Assembly (NCBI GenBank): GCA_028023455.1
Contig: JAQFVV010000018.1
Coordinates: forward strand, 4,367,800-4,431,799
Reading direction: 5' to 3'
Source: Epiperipatus broadwayi
Lineage: Eukaryota; Onychophora; Udeonychophora; Euonychophora; Peripatidae
DNA length: 64,000 nt
How positions within the stretch are numbered: position 1 is the first letter of the stretch; each line of letters begins with the position of its first letter. The notes under the pieces were generated by a model, which saw nothing but the letters and a program-made list of their open reading frames with translations, was not told where the DNA came from and made no database searches. Positions 25,768-39,082 of the stretch are shown here, piece after piece. Both the position numbers and the translations under genes were made by a program.

Positions 25768-25899
25768 GTAAGGTTTTTGTCTTGCATTGGTGGTCGAGCG
25801 GTCAGCGCGACTGCTTTGCACTTTCAGGCAGTTGCCCGTGTTGCGGGTTCGCGTCCAGGCCGATGCTATGACACTTAAAAAAAAAAGTGTAAGGTTTTT
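25768..25899 (+). mobile_element. Short tRNA-derived SINE with 11-bp target-site duplication (copy 1)
   Basis: GTAAGGTTTTT at 25768-25778 is repeated at 25889-25899 and brackets a roughly 110-bp insertion. The body carries an A-box-like TGGTCGAGCGGTCAGCGC and a B-box GGTTCGCGTCC at tRNA-like spacing. It also has complementary acceptor-like ends (GCATTGG at 25784 with CCGATGC) and a tail GCTATGACACTT plus A-run. The T-stem and anticodon arm do not fold as a real tRNA, so this is a SINE and not a tRNA gene. A related copy lies at 33.6 kb. It is shorter than most SINEs, with a tRNA-like head and practically no body. Confidence 0.85.
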
Positions 25900-26744
25900 A
25901 AACAATTTTTATTAAACATTATTTTGAATTATTACAATTAAATCATCTTATTTTCAAATAAATTATGCTTCATAAATATTCTAAGCATTTTGTTACAATC
26001 GTTTATCAATTACTATTTTAGCCTTTTGTGCATAGTTTTTTATAGCAAATAATATATTTCTTTATATATCAAACAAAGCAACACATGACGTCTCGGTTTA
26101 ATCTTAACATATCTTTCGAAAAAACTGTTCTTTTCATCCTACTCCTATTAAACCTTTAAGATCTAGAAAAGAATAATGAATAATTAGTTGTATGCTAATT
26201 ACATTTTTTTTAATTATATGTTAGCTAAGACCTTTCTATTTATTGATCATTTTATCTTTTGCTAGCATTTGTATATGTGTATGGACATATAAAAAAGTTT
26301 TAAACAAAGTAAATAAGTCATTGTAAATGTTGCAAATAAATATTATTTGAAAATTTATGAGTCTAAAAAATAAGCCTCTCAGTTAGAGTTCAAATTTCAC
26401 TTAAAATGTTTAGCAGCTAGCTATCAGTCTCTGTCATTTCCAATCAAGCAATCATTAACCAATCTTATATACATCCACAATCTAATCTTTAATAAGATGA
26501 TTGGAACTGACATATCTTTGGAATTACTTAAATCAAATATTTAACTCTTTGTGTAAAAATGTGCAGTAGCATTCAGCATCTTAAATTTCCTCTATTAGAT
26601 AAATTTTTAAGATCAGTGAAACTAGAAGTAATTTCTCTTTTTTCTACATATCAGTTAGAAATTGTTCACATCAATTGCTTCAACTGATAATTATAAAAAA
26701 AAAAATATTTTTTTTTCACATTACTTATTAACATTTTCTCTAAA
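25900..26744. other. AT-rich stretch, no feature seen
   Basis: No frame, repeat or structured element was recognised. Confidence 0.55.
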
Positions 26745-27060
26745 ATATTGTAATTATTGAAAATATTTAGTCTATTCCAAATAAATTGCGATTTTTCATA
26801 TTTTCCTTATCACATTCTTCAATATTTTCAACTAAAATTTCGTCAATATCTCAACTGTAGATTTTAGAATCTTTTTTTTTTTTTTTTTACTGAAGGAGAA
26901 AAAAATAATTAGCTTTCATCTACGTAAATGAAAAAGGTAAAAAAAAAAAAAGGTTGCATAGCTGAGATGTTGGTGAAATTTTAGTTAAAATTATTGGTGA
27001 TTGTGACAGAAAAGATATATCGAAATTAGTTGTTTGTTTTTCAGCATTTCAATATTTGTC
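26745..27060. repeat. Foldback with ~120-145 bp arms
   Basis: The left arm (26745-26890) includes CAACTAAAATTTCGTCAA and a poly-T run. The right arm (26939-27060) includes a poly-A run and the complementary TTGGTGAAATTTTAGTT. Similarity extends outward through AATATTTAGTC-like and TTTTCATAT-like words. The centre is near 26.91 kb. Confidence 0.7.
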
Positions 27061-28227
27061 TTTCTATTAAAAACTCATCATTCTTTTAGCAATTATTGTT
27101 TCATTTTTAACACTTTGATTTTTCCAAACCCTTTTATTGTTTTGTTTTTTGTCATAAATTAAATCATTTTTTTATATAATTTTTTTACCATATTAAATGT
27201 TTTAGTCATACTTTTTAAAAAGTTTTTTTGATACATGTCTCAACAAATTGTTAATCTTTCTATATACATGCTTTTATTTAGTTCAATATTTATATTTTTT
27301 TATCTTTTTTAGTCTATCACTTTATTAATCATTTCATTATTTTGTTGTTTTTTTAAAGCAAAATATCATTAAAGAACCTTCTAGTTACAGATAGTTGACT
27401 TTGTGGAATGATTATAATGTAAACTATTGCCTTTTTTTTTTCATAACCTATTATTTTAATTCTTTCATTATTAAGTTATGATTTCAATCTATGTCAACCT
27501 TAAATTATATATTGCAATAAATTTAAAAATAACAATATATTCATTAATAATCATTATCTGATCCCCTCCCCTCTGTATTTTGTAGGTTTAGATCATTTCT
27601 TTATTGTTATTTTTCTCACACTGATATATCAATTGCTCAATTCTTTCATTTCTTGATCCAAATTCATAATCTGCTACAATTTTGCTACAATTTTATCTTT
27701 TCTTTTTTAATTGTATTTAATCCTTCTATTTATTTTTAATATAGCTTTTGTCTTCATGCATAATTTGGTACCAATTTAGTTTGTGCTCACAGTCATTTTG
27801 AAATCTAAAGATTTACTAAAACCATCATTGACACATCCAACCGACAAATGACATTGAATAATGTACACATGGTCATAATATGACCATTTCTTTTTTAATT
27901 GTAATTAACATCAATAATTAAAAAATTAAAGTGCAAATTTTGTACAATTACACTTGATCAAATCACATAACTTAAATATACAAAATATAAAAAATGGGAG
28001 TAACAAATAACCACATATTAAAATAATGTAAATATTGATTAATAGTAAAAATAACTGTCAAAACATATTAATTAAACAATTAATAATAAATTGCATTTTA
28101 TCTTAGCATTAGTCAAAAGAATAATTATTTAAAGTAAAAAATATTAATTTTACAATTAATAAAAAATTAATAAATCATATTTTTTTCTTACAAAAGCGAA
28201 TAATGTTATATGCTTAATTACTTATAT
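27061..28227. other. AT-rich stretch, no feature seen
   Basis: T-rich plus strand without recognisable genes or repeats. Confidence 0.55.
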
Positions 28228-28535
28228 GTTGTTATTAGCTGGTAGATGGATAAAAAATGTAAATTAGAGAAATTTATTCATTAAATTTCTTAAGATGATA
28301 ATGCTACTACTGACAGTGAAAAGATTCGTGTTTATATCATTTAAAATTCAATACTTGGTTTACACAAATTTTTATTAAAATTAATTTGTTAATTGTTTGA
28401 AATGTAAAACAGGTTTTATAAATGCTAACCTTTTCACTGACAGTAGGCAGCATTATCATCTTGAGAAATTTAATGGATAAATCTCTCTTATTTAGATTCT
28501 TTTTATCCATCTTCCAGATAATAACCCACAACTTT
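28228..28535. repeat. Foldback with ~110 bp arms
   Basis: The left arm 28228-28335 pairs with the right arm 28420-28535. Both contain AGATGGATAAAAA, AAATTTCT(T/C)AAGATGATAATGC and ACTGACAGTGAAAAG or their complements, around an ~85-base loop. Arm identity is high (roughly 85%), so the RNA would form a long hairpin. Confidence 0.85.
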
Positions 28536-29190
28536 TTTTGCTTTGGTAAAAAAAATCTGATTTATTATTTTTTTTATTGTAAAATTAATATTATATGTAA
28601 GACATATAACCTTTCCTATTATTCTTTTTCTCTAATTTTTTTAACACAAATGCAATTGTTAATTGGTTATTTTTCAATGTAATTCCTAATTTTTAGCAAA
28701 GTTAATTTGTATTACATATAGAACACCTAATAAAATTATTTTATAAAATAAAATTAATATTCTTTACTTTAGACAATTATTGTTTTGACTAAAGTTAAGA
28801 TATTATTAATTATAGAATTAATATGCTTTGGCAGTTGTTTCTAAATTTATTCAACATTTACATTATTTCAATACGAGTTTTATCATTTATTGAACATGTG
28901 GTTTTTTAATTAATTTAAGTCTAATTTTTTTCTTTACTTTTTCTGTTTAAGTACTTTAAATTCATATTTTAGAAATTATAAGCTAGTAAAAATAATATGC
29001 TTTATTTTATATGGGCATATAGTATAATTCATATTTTAGAAGATATAATCATTTAGTAATTTGGAAATTGTAAGCTTGGTTTGATTAGGCTTCTGCATTC
29101 TTCTCCCTCCCTGTATACTCCTGCACTTTGCACCATCATTATTTAATACCATTCTTATTTTAGAAGTTATAAACATTTAGTATTTATAGT
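28536..29190. other. AT-rich stretch, no feature seen
   Basis: Nothing recognised. Confidence 0.55.
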
Positions 29191-29345
29191 GCACTCATTG
29201 CCACTTTGAGTTCTAAGAATCACCAAAAAACCACCACTGACCCACATAAGTAACTCCATGCAAATTATTCAATGTCATTTAGTGCTTGGAAGCATCAGCA
29301 ATGGTTTTGGGGGTACTTAGAACTCAAAAATGGTGACAAGTAATA
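29191..29345. repeat. MITE-like foldback, ~150 bp
   Basis: TGAGTTCTAAG at 29207-29217 pairs with CTTAGAACTCA at 29316-29326. Outer TTGCCAC/GTGACAA and inner CCAAAAAACCACCACTGAC/ATCAGCAATGGTTTTGG also pair imperfectly. No coding potential. It could be a non-autonomous DNA transposon; no duplicated target site was found. Confidence 0.6.
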
Positions 29346-30239
29346 TGCTGAATCAGCAGGCATAATTTTAATATATTAATGTGCATATTACTTGACTTGC
29401 AAATCTATACAATAAATCACCTAATTTGGTAATAGTATGAAAACTGAATCCTACCATCTGATAACACTGTTTTTCACAAAATGCACATCAATATACTGTT
29501 TTAGCAGCCTTAACTTATGGCTGACAGTACAAGAGGTGTTTTTGAGCCATAACAGGTCACCTGAGGGCAATGTATTATACGATTGTGTAATGAAATATTA
29601 CGCCCATTGCATTGTGATAGTATTCATCAAGTGAGTGCTCTTGAACTCTCACTACGATCTGATTTGATGGTGGCCATATTTGAAAGAGATGAAACTTTGC
29701 AAAAATTCACTGTCAGAAATTTTTTAGAAAGCATAGTGGAATTAGTATTCCATATTAAGAATTCTCATCTCATCACACATGGTTCCCTACACTTTTGAAC
29801 TGCCCACAACTTTAAAGGGTTCTTCTTTTCAGCAGAGTTTTTTCTGATTTCGCACAAATTTGTGTGAGAACTGTCAAATGTCATCTGCAAGTTGTCTGAA
29901 TTGGTTGAAGCTGAGTGAATTGCCAGCCAGACACACAAGTGGATGCACAATATTGTGTTTTCCAAGAAAGAGAAACTCCTGCAAGCATATCTATGTAGGT
30001 CTGCGTAAGAAAAGTTGTTGGTTCAAAGGCTCCAAAATCCCATTACTTACAGTTTTGAGGCTTCCCTATTATTTTATTTGCATGTTACTTTTGGCTGGTG
30101 TTTTTGGTTTTTTTTTACTTGTTTTGGTTCATAACTTGTCTAAAGTTTCATTTCTTTTTGATTCAATAAATTATTTTATGGGAAACTTGTAGTTTTTTGT
30201 TGTTCACATGATTATAAAGTAGGTAGGTAATATTTGATA
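29346..30239. other. Segment of higher sequence complexity, no gene assigned
   Basis: From about 29430 to 30070 the composition is noticeably less AT-rich than the flanks. Open frames of 63-110 codons exist on both strands (plus 29860-30192, minus 29765-29965), but they overlap and contradict each other and show no domain I know. It may be a fragment of an old dispersed repeat. Confidence 0.45.
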
Positions 30240-31260
30240 AGTTTTATTAACAGTTAAAGTAGGTAATATTTTATTATACCAAAAAAAAGAAGTGTTTAAG
30301 GCTTTATTCAAAAGGCCCCACCAAAAAAAAATTAAAAAAAATAATAATATAGAACCGTGCAGTAACATAATAAAATGTTCAAAAAGAAAATCCAAAAAGA
30401 AGTTGATAATTAAAAATCAAAACAAACCTCCCCCCCATCTCCCCTGACTTAAAAAAAAGTGTTCTTTAAAAGCAAACTGTTTATTACTTTTTTTTTAAAT
30501 TAAAGGCCCAAAATATTAAGGAAGAACTTTTCGCTATCATATAAAGCTTTCTGTAGCATAAATATTTGAAACAAAAAAAAAGCCTCGTTAATAAATTAAC
30601 AAAAGAAAAAAAAAGATGATAATTCAAAATCAAAACAACCCCTCTCCCCTCCCCCCTCTAAAAAACCAAGTGTTAGTTTATTCAAAAGTATCAAACTGTT
30701 GAAGTCTTTCAGCAAATCAAAACATCAACCAAAAAAAGAAGATAAGTTAAAAGCAAACAACCAACCCCCCCCCTCCACCATCTAAAAACAACAAGTGTTT
30801 GTTACCGTATTTTTGTAAACAAAATGATGGAACATTAATCGATAATTTAAAATCAAACCAACACACCTACACCATCTAAAAACAAAGTGTTTGTTTCTTT
30901 AAAAAAATGAACCAAAAAAAAAAAAAAACCGTGACAAAAAATTTGGTTTATCATAAGTAATATTATGTAAAGAAACCTACGGACAGTTAGTCATTAATTT
31001 CCAAACAAATCAACACCCCTAGACCATCTAAAAACAAAGTATTTGTTTATTAAAAAAAAAAAACCAGGTGGAATTTAAAAAAAACTTTGGTGGTTTACCA
31101 TCGCCAATGGAAAAAAATTAAAAATAGGTTAAAAAAAAAAAACTTTTACCGTAATATTCGTAATAATAAAAAAAACTTTGGTGGTTTACCATTGCCGATG
31201 AAAAAATAATAAAAACCAGTTGAAAAAAAAAAAAATCTTTTACCGTAATATTATGTAAAC
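30240..31260. repeat. Degenerate tandem array with C-run units
   Basis: A unit of the form GATAATT(T)AAAATCAAA, a C-rich run, (A)TCTAAAAAC and AAGTGTTTGTTT recurs near 30398, 30617, 30741, 30840 and 30990. Spacing is about 100-220 bp. At its right end two closer copies (about 31079-31165 and 31168-31258) share AAAACTTTGGTGGTTTACCA and CTTTTACCGTAATATT. Confidence 0.75.
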
Positions 31261-33563
31261 AAATAGACGGCCCGTGAATCGGTATATTGATGTGAATTGG
31301 GCGAAAAAGAGCACCATCAGATAGTAGGGTTCAGTATTCATACTATTACCCCTAATTATTTTAAGTATACCTGATTTATTTGTTTATATTATCAAAAGAA
31401 TGGAAATAAGAGTTCAAATTTTATTTCATATATATATGGATAAATGAATTTTTAATGATTTATTAAAATATGTTATAAAATGATAAATTATTTGTTTTTT
31501 ATTCTAGCTTTTTGCAATTATTTTTTCAGGAGTATATCATGGATTGTTTTAAATATTTGTAAAGCTGTTTTTAATATCAAGTGATTGTAGAAATATTAAT
31601 TAATAAATGTAGTATTCCTTTGATTCCTTTCTTACGATGTTTGACAGTAAAGTCATAGTGCAACAACAGCTTCATCTCAATTGGTCAAACCAAAAAATAT
31701 TATTATCTCTCCACTTCATTTTGATCCTAAAGAACAGAACCAGGATTTTTGGATTGATTCTCAAGTAAAACAAAATAAAATGCACAAATTTTAATCTTAA
31801 TAATTGAATAAAAATATTTTTAAAGTAAAATTTAGATTCAGAATGTACATATGCATAATACATTTTTTAGAAGAATATATAGTGATGTAATCATGTTTGT
31901 TTTCTTTAAAGTTATTACATCAACATTTTTCTTACTGACTAAAATTATCGTAATATTCACTTTACACTCTAACTTAAAAAATCTAGATAGTCATTTACTA
32001 ATCTAATATTGGATGACTGAGAAATATTTTGTTAGCTGTAAAATAATTTTTCAGCTCTAGTTTATGGCAAACTACTAATATATTAATTTTACAACAAGTG
32101 GCATTTTGGTGTGCCATATTGTTTAGCATTAAAAGCAATCGATCCTATTCATTATAAAAAAGTTTATTCTATTCATTTTACTTCAAAGACAAATTGAATA
32201 ACCAATAATCACCAGATGGTAGCACTATATTCAGCTCTTTCAAATTAGTTTTAACAATTAATCATCTTCATTGAGGAGCATTAACATTGCACTCACACAT
32301 CCAGCATCCACATTTATTTCTTTTACAGTATTGAATATTTTTATAGATTTAATCCTAAGTCAGCCATTATATACTTTAGCTTCAATTTTATGAGATACTT
32401 TTGACTTTTTGGAGCTTTATTTTTAAAAAAAAAAAATAAGCGTGTACATTTTTTACACACACATATATTTATAATAAAGATGAAAATCTATTAAATTATT
32501 TTAAATATTTGAATTGACAAAAGAAAAGAAGAAAATACTTAGCTTAAGAAATTGATTTCCAAATAGGCCTTAAGGATCTTTTTTGGCTTCGTTTTCAAGT
32601 TGATTGCAACAATTTCAAAATTTGAAGTCCTTTTATCTTTTCTCTCACAATTTTTGGAAATGTATTGAAGCACCTGAAGCACTATTCTTTTAATCAAAAA
32701 GACATTTAAACAATGCAGAAAGAATAAATATGTTTGCAGTCTATTAATTTATTAGTTGCAGTTACACACACAAACTATCATTAGAAAATTCTATTGTCTA
32801 TATAGCAGCAACTCCATTTGTTCTTTAAAAAAATTTATTAGATCCACAAAACATCACATCACATGACCAACTTTTTTTTATCAATTTATCGCGTTCAAAA
32901 CAAAAAATAAATTTTATGTTTTGAACTCTCATTGATATTCCTTCAATTTACTTTTACATCTTATATTTGAAGCTAAAATAAAATCTTTAGAATTTTATTA
33001 TAAAATATTAAGCATAATTATTTATATTAATTTTTCAATGTTTGCTGCATATTCTTTGTTGTATTTGTATTTATTTTTTAAAAGATAGGTTTTTCACTTC
33101 AACCCATAAGTTTCTTCTAGTCTTATCTTTTGTTCTAATCTTCAAACACTCATAAATAATTCATGACATAATATCAGCTTTTCATTTTCTCATTGCTCTA
33201 TAGACCCTTCCAATATATATATATATATTAATTGGCTCTGCCTATAAGTATGCACCCAATTCTACTTAATACGATGTTTTGTCTATGAATGTATTTTTTA
33301 AACTCTGTTTTTTCTTATGTTTTTTATAAGACACATATTATTGATTGTAAGTTTTAATAATTTTCAATAGCTATGAAAAACAAATTATGAAAAACTTTTA
33401 TTCTAAAATGATATTAAAAAAATGCTAAATCAGACAAAAAAAAAATTCAGAACAAGTAAGTATTAAATATATAATTATAATCTTCATCAGTAAAGTTTTT
33501 TACATGCATCAGTAACATTAATCATACCAATAAAGTCAAAAGAGAAAACCAAAGTAAATGTCA
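31261..33563. other. AT-rich stretch, no feature seen
   Basis: Only short frames (for example 63 codons minus at 31672-31863) without motifs, and a small AT tract near 33214. Confidence 0.55.
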
Positions 33564-33694
33564 TACTATTGTATCTTTTTTTTCCATATGTCATAGCATA
33601 GGCCGGGAGGCGAACCGCAACAACCGTCTGCAACCAACTGCAAGGCGGATACACTGACCTCTTGGCGAACAACGCTTGACTACTATTGTATCTT
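33564..33694 (-). mobile_element. Short tRNA-derived SINE with 14-bp target-site duplication (copy 2)
   Basis: TACTATTGTATCTT at 33564-33577 recurs at 33681-33694. The ~103-bp insert, read on the minus strand, aligns to the SINE at 25.8 kb. It starts with GTC, has an AGAGGTCAGTG A-box region and a GCGGTTCGCCTCC B-box, and ends in GGCCTATGCTATGACAT followed by an A-rich tail. The body has diverged in the anticodon region. A 61-codon frame across it is coincidental. Confidence 0.85.
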
Positions 33695-36600
33695 ATATAC
33701 TAAAATATCAAAAGAAAGAGTTTTATTTTTATAGTAATAGTATTAATACATTAGTGTAGCATTAAAATAAGTGAAATCTATAAAAAGAATAATAAAAATA
33801 GACATAAAAATAGTTGGAGAAGATAAATTACTAATAGGGACCATTGACCAGAAAAAATATCTCAAAGTTTGAGAAGCATAAATGCACAGATTTAGATGAT
33901 TAAAAAAAAAAAGATTGAATGCTTTAGAAATATAGATAGAGGATATAAAAAAGAATATAAAATATTATCTAAAAAATAAAATAAGAAATGTACATATATT
34001 TTTAAAAAAGTAACAAAATGCTACAGGAAGTAGATTAGACATGTATTTCAAAGTAGAGGAATTATGAAGATCCTTATTATTTATTCTCCAGATTTAATGA
34101 GCAAACTGCAAAGAATATAAACATGGCAAATTTATTTACTTTTAAAATCTTTTATCTTTTTCATTTTTATGATGCTAATATATATATATATGTTGATTAA
34201 TTGTTTTTTTAAAAGGAGGATTTGAAGAATATAGCAATCAACCGAAAGATTAAAAAAATAATATGTTGGAGACTTAATTTCTAATTCTTATTTATCTTTC
34301 TTATACATTAAATATATATGGACAAATTTTAATACTGAAATTTTATTATTTAAAGTATTATATATATTATTTTTTTAATTATAATAATGGAAGAATATTT
34401 CTTTGAAAGCTTAACGGTAGCAACTATAAAGATAGCTATTTTAAGAAAGCAAAATTAAGCATTATATTAATAAGAATACTCAATAAATTATTTTGTTTTT
34501 ATAATTCAATGTATTGTTAAATTTTGCAATTATTACACAAATTTAACAAAATCTATCAAAAAAATTATAAAATTTTTAAACATTTATTAAATATAATAAA
34601 TCATATAAATAATTTTACTTTGACCAAAAATGTATTTCAATTAAAATTCACAGATGTATTTGTTTTTTTTTTTTTCTCTAAACAATTTAATAAGCCATTA
34701 AACATCTCAATTTAATAAGCTATCATAATAAAGCAGTTAATGACATGGGTTGAATAAATGATAATGATTGCTACTATTTCTAGATATTCTTAATTGTAAA
34801 TTTATATGTTTTAAGAAAAATATGTTATTCTCCAATTATATATTTCTAAAAAGCTAAATCATTAACGTATATCTCTATTGATCAGCATTAGGATAATGTG
34901 ATGGTGATAATTTGAATTTATTACTTATGATGATATTATATTGATGCTGCCTATAAAATTTATTATTACACCACAACTATCATATAATTAATCTATTCCA
35001 ACCACATTTTATATCATTGTTACCCATAATTCCAGTTCTATTAACTATAAAAACTAATTATCATATACTAAACTTTAAACTTAATATTTGATAATGTTTA
35101 TTTTTTAAATAGTACAGAAAATTGAGAATAAAACATGTGAAACTTTAAACTTTAACAAAATAAATATTTTAATAAAGTAGTGTTTGAACACAGTAAAAAA
35201 TGAGCATTTTTTCACTAAATACTGAATGTCTGTTGGCATATGTCAATATTCTTATTTAAAAAATTATTTTTTCTGATTTGATATGTATAATCTAAAGTAT
35301 TTATGTAGAAAACATTCTTAAACAAGGACACTCTATACTAATATATCCATTTTAGATATAGATAAATAAAGCATAAAATGAAATATGGGTACGTGGATAA
35401 GTGGAATCGATTACTCAATTTTCTCATGAAATTGAACTGCTGACTTTTATTTCCATTACATATTAACAAGCATTATGTTGAGAAACAAAACCATTAAAAT
35501 ATTTCAAGTATTCACAAAACACTAACTATAGAACACTTAAATAAATAATATTAAAAAAAAACACATTCAAATGTAATCAAAATTAAAAATAAAGTACAAA
35601 ATTTGATTAAAGTAAATAAATTTAGAAAATTTTTACTTAGGCTTGCATTTTACCTCTCATTTCAATACTTGCATATGACTTTTTTTAATTCTATCGATTT
35701 TTGAAACTCTTGTATGTACAGAGTAGGATGTTTTGAAAGATTCAAATTCATTTTGGTACTTGTTTTCTGATAAGTGCTATCCTTACATTGACTTTTTTTT
35801 ATTTTGCTTCTTTATTTCATTTTTCAATGACTAAAATTTTATTATAGTTTTACTATTTTATGAGAGATTTTAAATGGAATGTTTATATACAGTTGGTCAC
35901 ATCATAACAGAAGAAGGCACATTTAAACTTTAAACACAATACGTTGAAAGTTCTGACAAGGTATATTTTGACAGCATTAATGACAATTAGTATAATTTAT
36001 GGATCTAGCTGCACATTTTAGTAATTACAGCTAATGTATAAAACATTTTCATGTTGTTATAATGTAAGGTAACTGCAGCTTTTAAATGGATTACCAGGAA
36101 CTTCTTATTTCATAAATAGTATTTGTTAAACTATATGCTTATTGCTAAGTTTATTTGTGAAAATGTTCCATGAATTTAGTTGGTAACATTACATGCTGGG
36201 AACACTGACTGACTTTAATGTCTGAAATCAATCATATCTTTTGTGACTTTTTCAAATGTATCCCACAAAGCAATTAAGTACATATTTTTGTACATCTTTA
36301 AACAAGCTTTATTGTCTAGTTTAAATTTATTTCCTAAATTGTTTAATCAGATTAACCAAATTTCTAAACAACCTAATTCCATTTCTTTTTTAAATCAAAA
36401 ACCCATTCTTTAAGTATTATAAAACTCATTTTATTAAATGACATTTATAGAAAAATCATTATAGATTTTAAATGAACTCGTTTATGTCCAGAATAAGATT
36501 CTTATAAATATTGAAGTGTATATTAAATTTATAACATTTTCATTCATTTTTATATTTATATCTTATGAATTAATAAATAATAAATACTCAACATTATTTT

Positions 36601-37120
36601 ATCTTTTATATTATCAAAGTATTTATTTTATAGAACTTATAAAATTTAATAAAACAACTGTATATTCAAACTATTTTGCAATTTTCCTATTAACTAAATA
36701 ATTAAATTGCTTATTCTTGAGCTGTGCTCCTTTGAGATTTTAATGATAGTAGATTGAACATATACTTTACTATTTGATTGTCTTATTAACTACTATTCAA
36801 ACTTCATTTATTAAGGTTTATTTAAATTTATATATTTTTGATAAGGAAGTTCTCACTTACTATATGTGTAAGCTGGAAATACAATAAATGATTCAATCAA
36901 TAGGTGAGAGGCTATGTTCTTACCATTACAATATAGAATATTTAAATTCAAATGTATTATGTATATACTTTTAAACTAGATGTAATTAGTATTTGAATAT
37001 TACATATTCAGGCTGTATTCTGCCCTTCCATCTTATGTGTATTTAAATGGGCTTAAGATCCTGCATATGAAGGATCAGAATGACTTACAATCAACATGGT
37101 TATGACAACAAAATTGGCAA
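33695..37120. other. AT-rich stretch, no feature seen
   Basis: Only short low-complexity frames (such as 34524-34715 and 36516-36701). No domain or repeat partner was recognised. Confidence 0.55.
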
Positions 37121-37440
37121 ACAAGGATTTTGAGCATTCAATCATCAGATTTTCAATGCTATGGATGACTGAAGAGTTGGAGAGTGGGGAAAATTGAAGC
37201 CTATCCATTAAAGTTTGAAGATTTTGTATTTTAATATAAACTGAATGCTTTATTATATATATTGTGGAGGGAGAGATGATGATCTGTATTAATTGATGAG
37301 TGCTGATTCATCATGAAATATGTATATTGGAGGTCATATATCTTTTTCACATGTATGTGGTCATGTGTATCAGTTGTATAAAATGGAATGGATGACTAAA
37401 GGGAACTTGAAAATCTCAACTCAAATTCCTTTTAATTACA
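37121..37440. repeat. Dispersed repeat family A, copy 1
   Basis: It shares ordered words with copies at 42.1 and 61.5 kb: TTTTGAGCATTC, ATCATCAGATTTTCAAT, TCAACATG/CACATGT(A/G)TGTGGTCATGTG and an AACTCAAATTCC-like end. The end resembles a tRNA B-box. No coding frame. Confidence 0.75.
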
Positions 37441-39082
37441 ATATACATATATAAAGGATGGAAAAAGATAAGAATGAAAGGCACTGAAGATTTTATCATT
37501 TAATATATTTATACTTGATATGTTCTTCAAATAATTAACTTTGTAAGTAGTCATTTAAAATCAATAAAAGAGATTATCAGATGTCTTAAATATTGCAAAC
37601 TTTGCTGAGACTTAATTAAACTTAACTATGTCAAATCTTTCTTAAGCACTACCATAATAATGAAGATAAGGGTGATTGAAGTGTTATTTTTAAATGCAGA
37701 AAAAATGCATTATCTTTATCTTTTAATCTAATTACGAATGTGGGTTGTTGTTTTTTAAATTAACAAATATATATATATATAATTAATGATATATCCAGAA
37801 AAGCACTGTGCATATAGATGTCTTAATAAGTATTACATAACAAAACCAAACTTCACTAGCTATCAAAGTCATTGTAGTAATAATATCAATAAATCTTTCT
37901 TTTAGTTCGCAAAAATGAGTATTCAGATTTTATCTTTTAACTATTTCATTCCCATCTTATATTCAATATTCATTACTCATCCACCCATACCATTTTATAT
38001 CTTTATTTTTTCTTCATATATATATATATCCAACATTATCAAAAAATTCTATACAATACTATTCTTTTCCATTATATTCCAACTAATGATAACATTGTCT
38101 TGTTTTTTATAAAAATAATAAATTAGCAATTAGCAATAAATAGAGGCATCTGTTTTAAACAAAATCATTCCATTATATAAAAAAAAAAAAACATTTATCA
38201 TAACTCTCTTAACAAAAATGAATGTTAACAAACAAAAATGCATAAGTAGAATGTTTAAATAAATGTTTAAGATAAATTAGTATATTGTTTAAATTTAATG
38301 GTAATTGCTATGGCTTTTGGGAATTATTAAATAAACTTCCAACATAAGATATTAAACAAAACAAATTGTTTTGTTTGTTTTTGTATGTTTCCAATAAAGA
38401 ATATATTTAATTCCTGTAAATTAATTATTGATCTCTTTTTTTTTAAATTGCAACATAGGCATTTATTCTATAAAATAATGCTTATTTATTTTAACTTAAC
38501 ATTGATAGTAATTTATTATTATTGTTGTTATTGTCATTCTTGTACATTTTGATAATAAAAAATTATACTAAATTCTATTTTCTATTCATTTTTTTTTGAC
38601 CAGTGTTTTAGTCAACTTTTTCTATTAATTAATGGAGTACAAGAATAAACGGCCATTTTATTCTTGTGAAATTTTAACTTATACTAGGTTAGAGATTATT
38701 TTAAAATATTTTTTGTAGAGTGTTATAAATTTTGATCTCGAATATTACATATATATTTTAAACACTAGGAGTATTTTATTACATATTTTCATTTGCTTGA
38801 ATCATTGTTGGCAATGTTTAAATAGAGATTACTCTTTGGCTTGTTAACTATTATAAGTAAATAAATTGAAACATTTAATATTCATTCTTACTAACCAAAA
38901 TAAATTGTGATTTATGTTAAGAGCTTTAATCTTAAATGTTATATATATATATAAATCAATTGTATAACACTAACTAGTAAAATTATTACTTCCTCATGAA
39001 GAAATAAAATTCAGCAGCACATGATATATTTATATATACACATGTATATATAATAAAAAATACATATAAGTAATAAAGTTAG
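37441..39082. other. AT-rich stretch with one 11-bp hairpin
   Basis: No gene. Arms ACAAGAATAAA 38639-38649 and 38657-38667 form a perfect stem with a 7-base loop. Confidence 0.55.

Noticed and set aside
25784-25860. Functional tRNA gene at 25.8 kb
   Set aside because: Acceptor-like ends pair, but the anticodon arm and T-stem do not. The target duplication and A-tail show a SINE.
29765-30192. Host gene in the 29.8-30.2 kb frames
   Set aside because: Opposing overlapping frames, no recognisable domain, a low-complexity C-terminal part, and no splice or promoter support.
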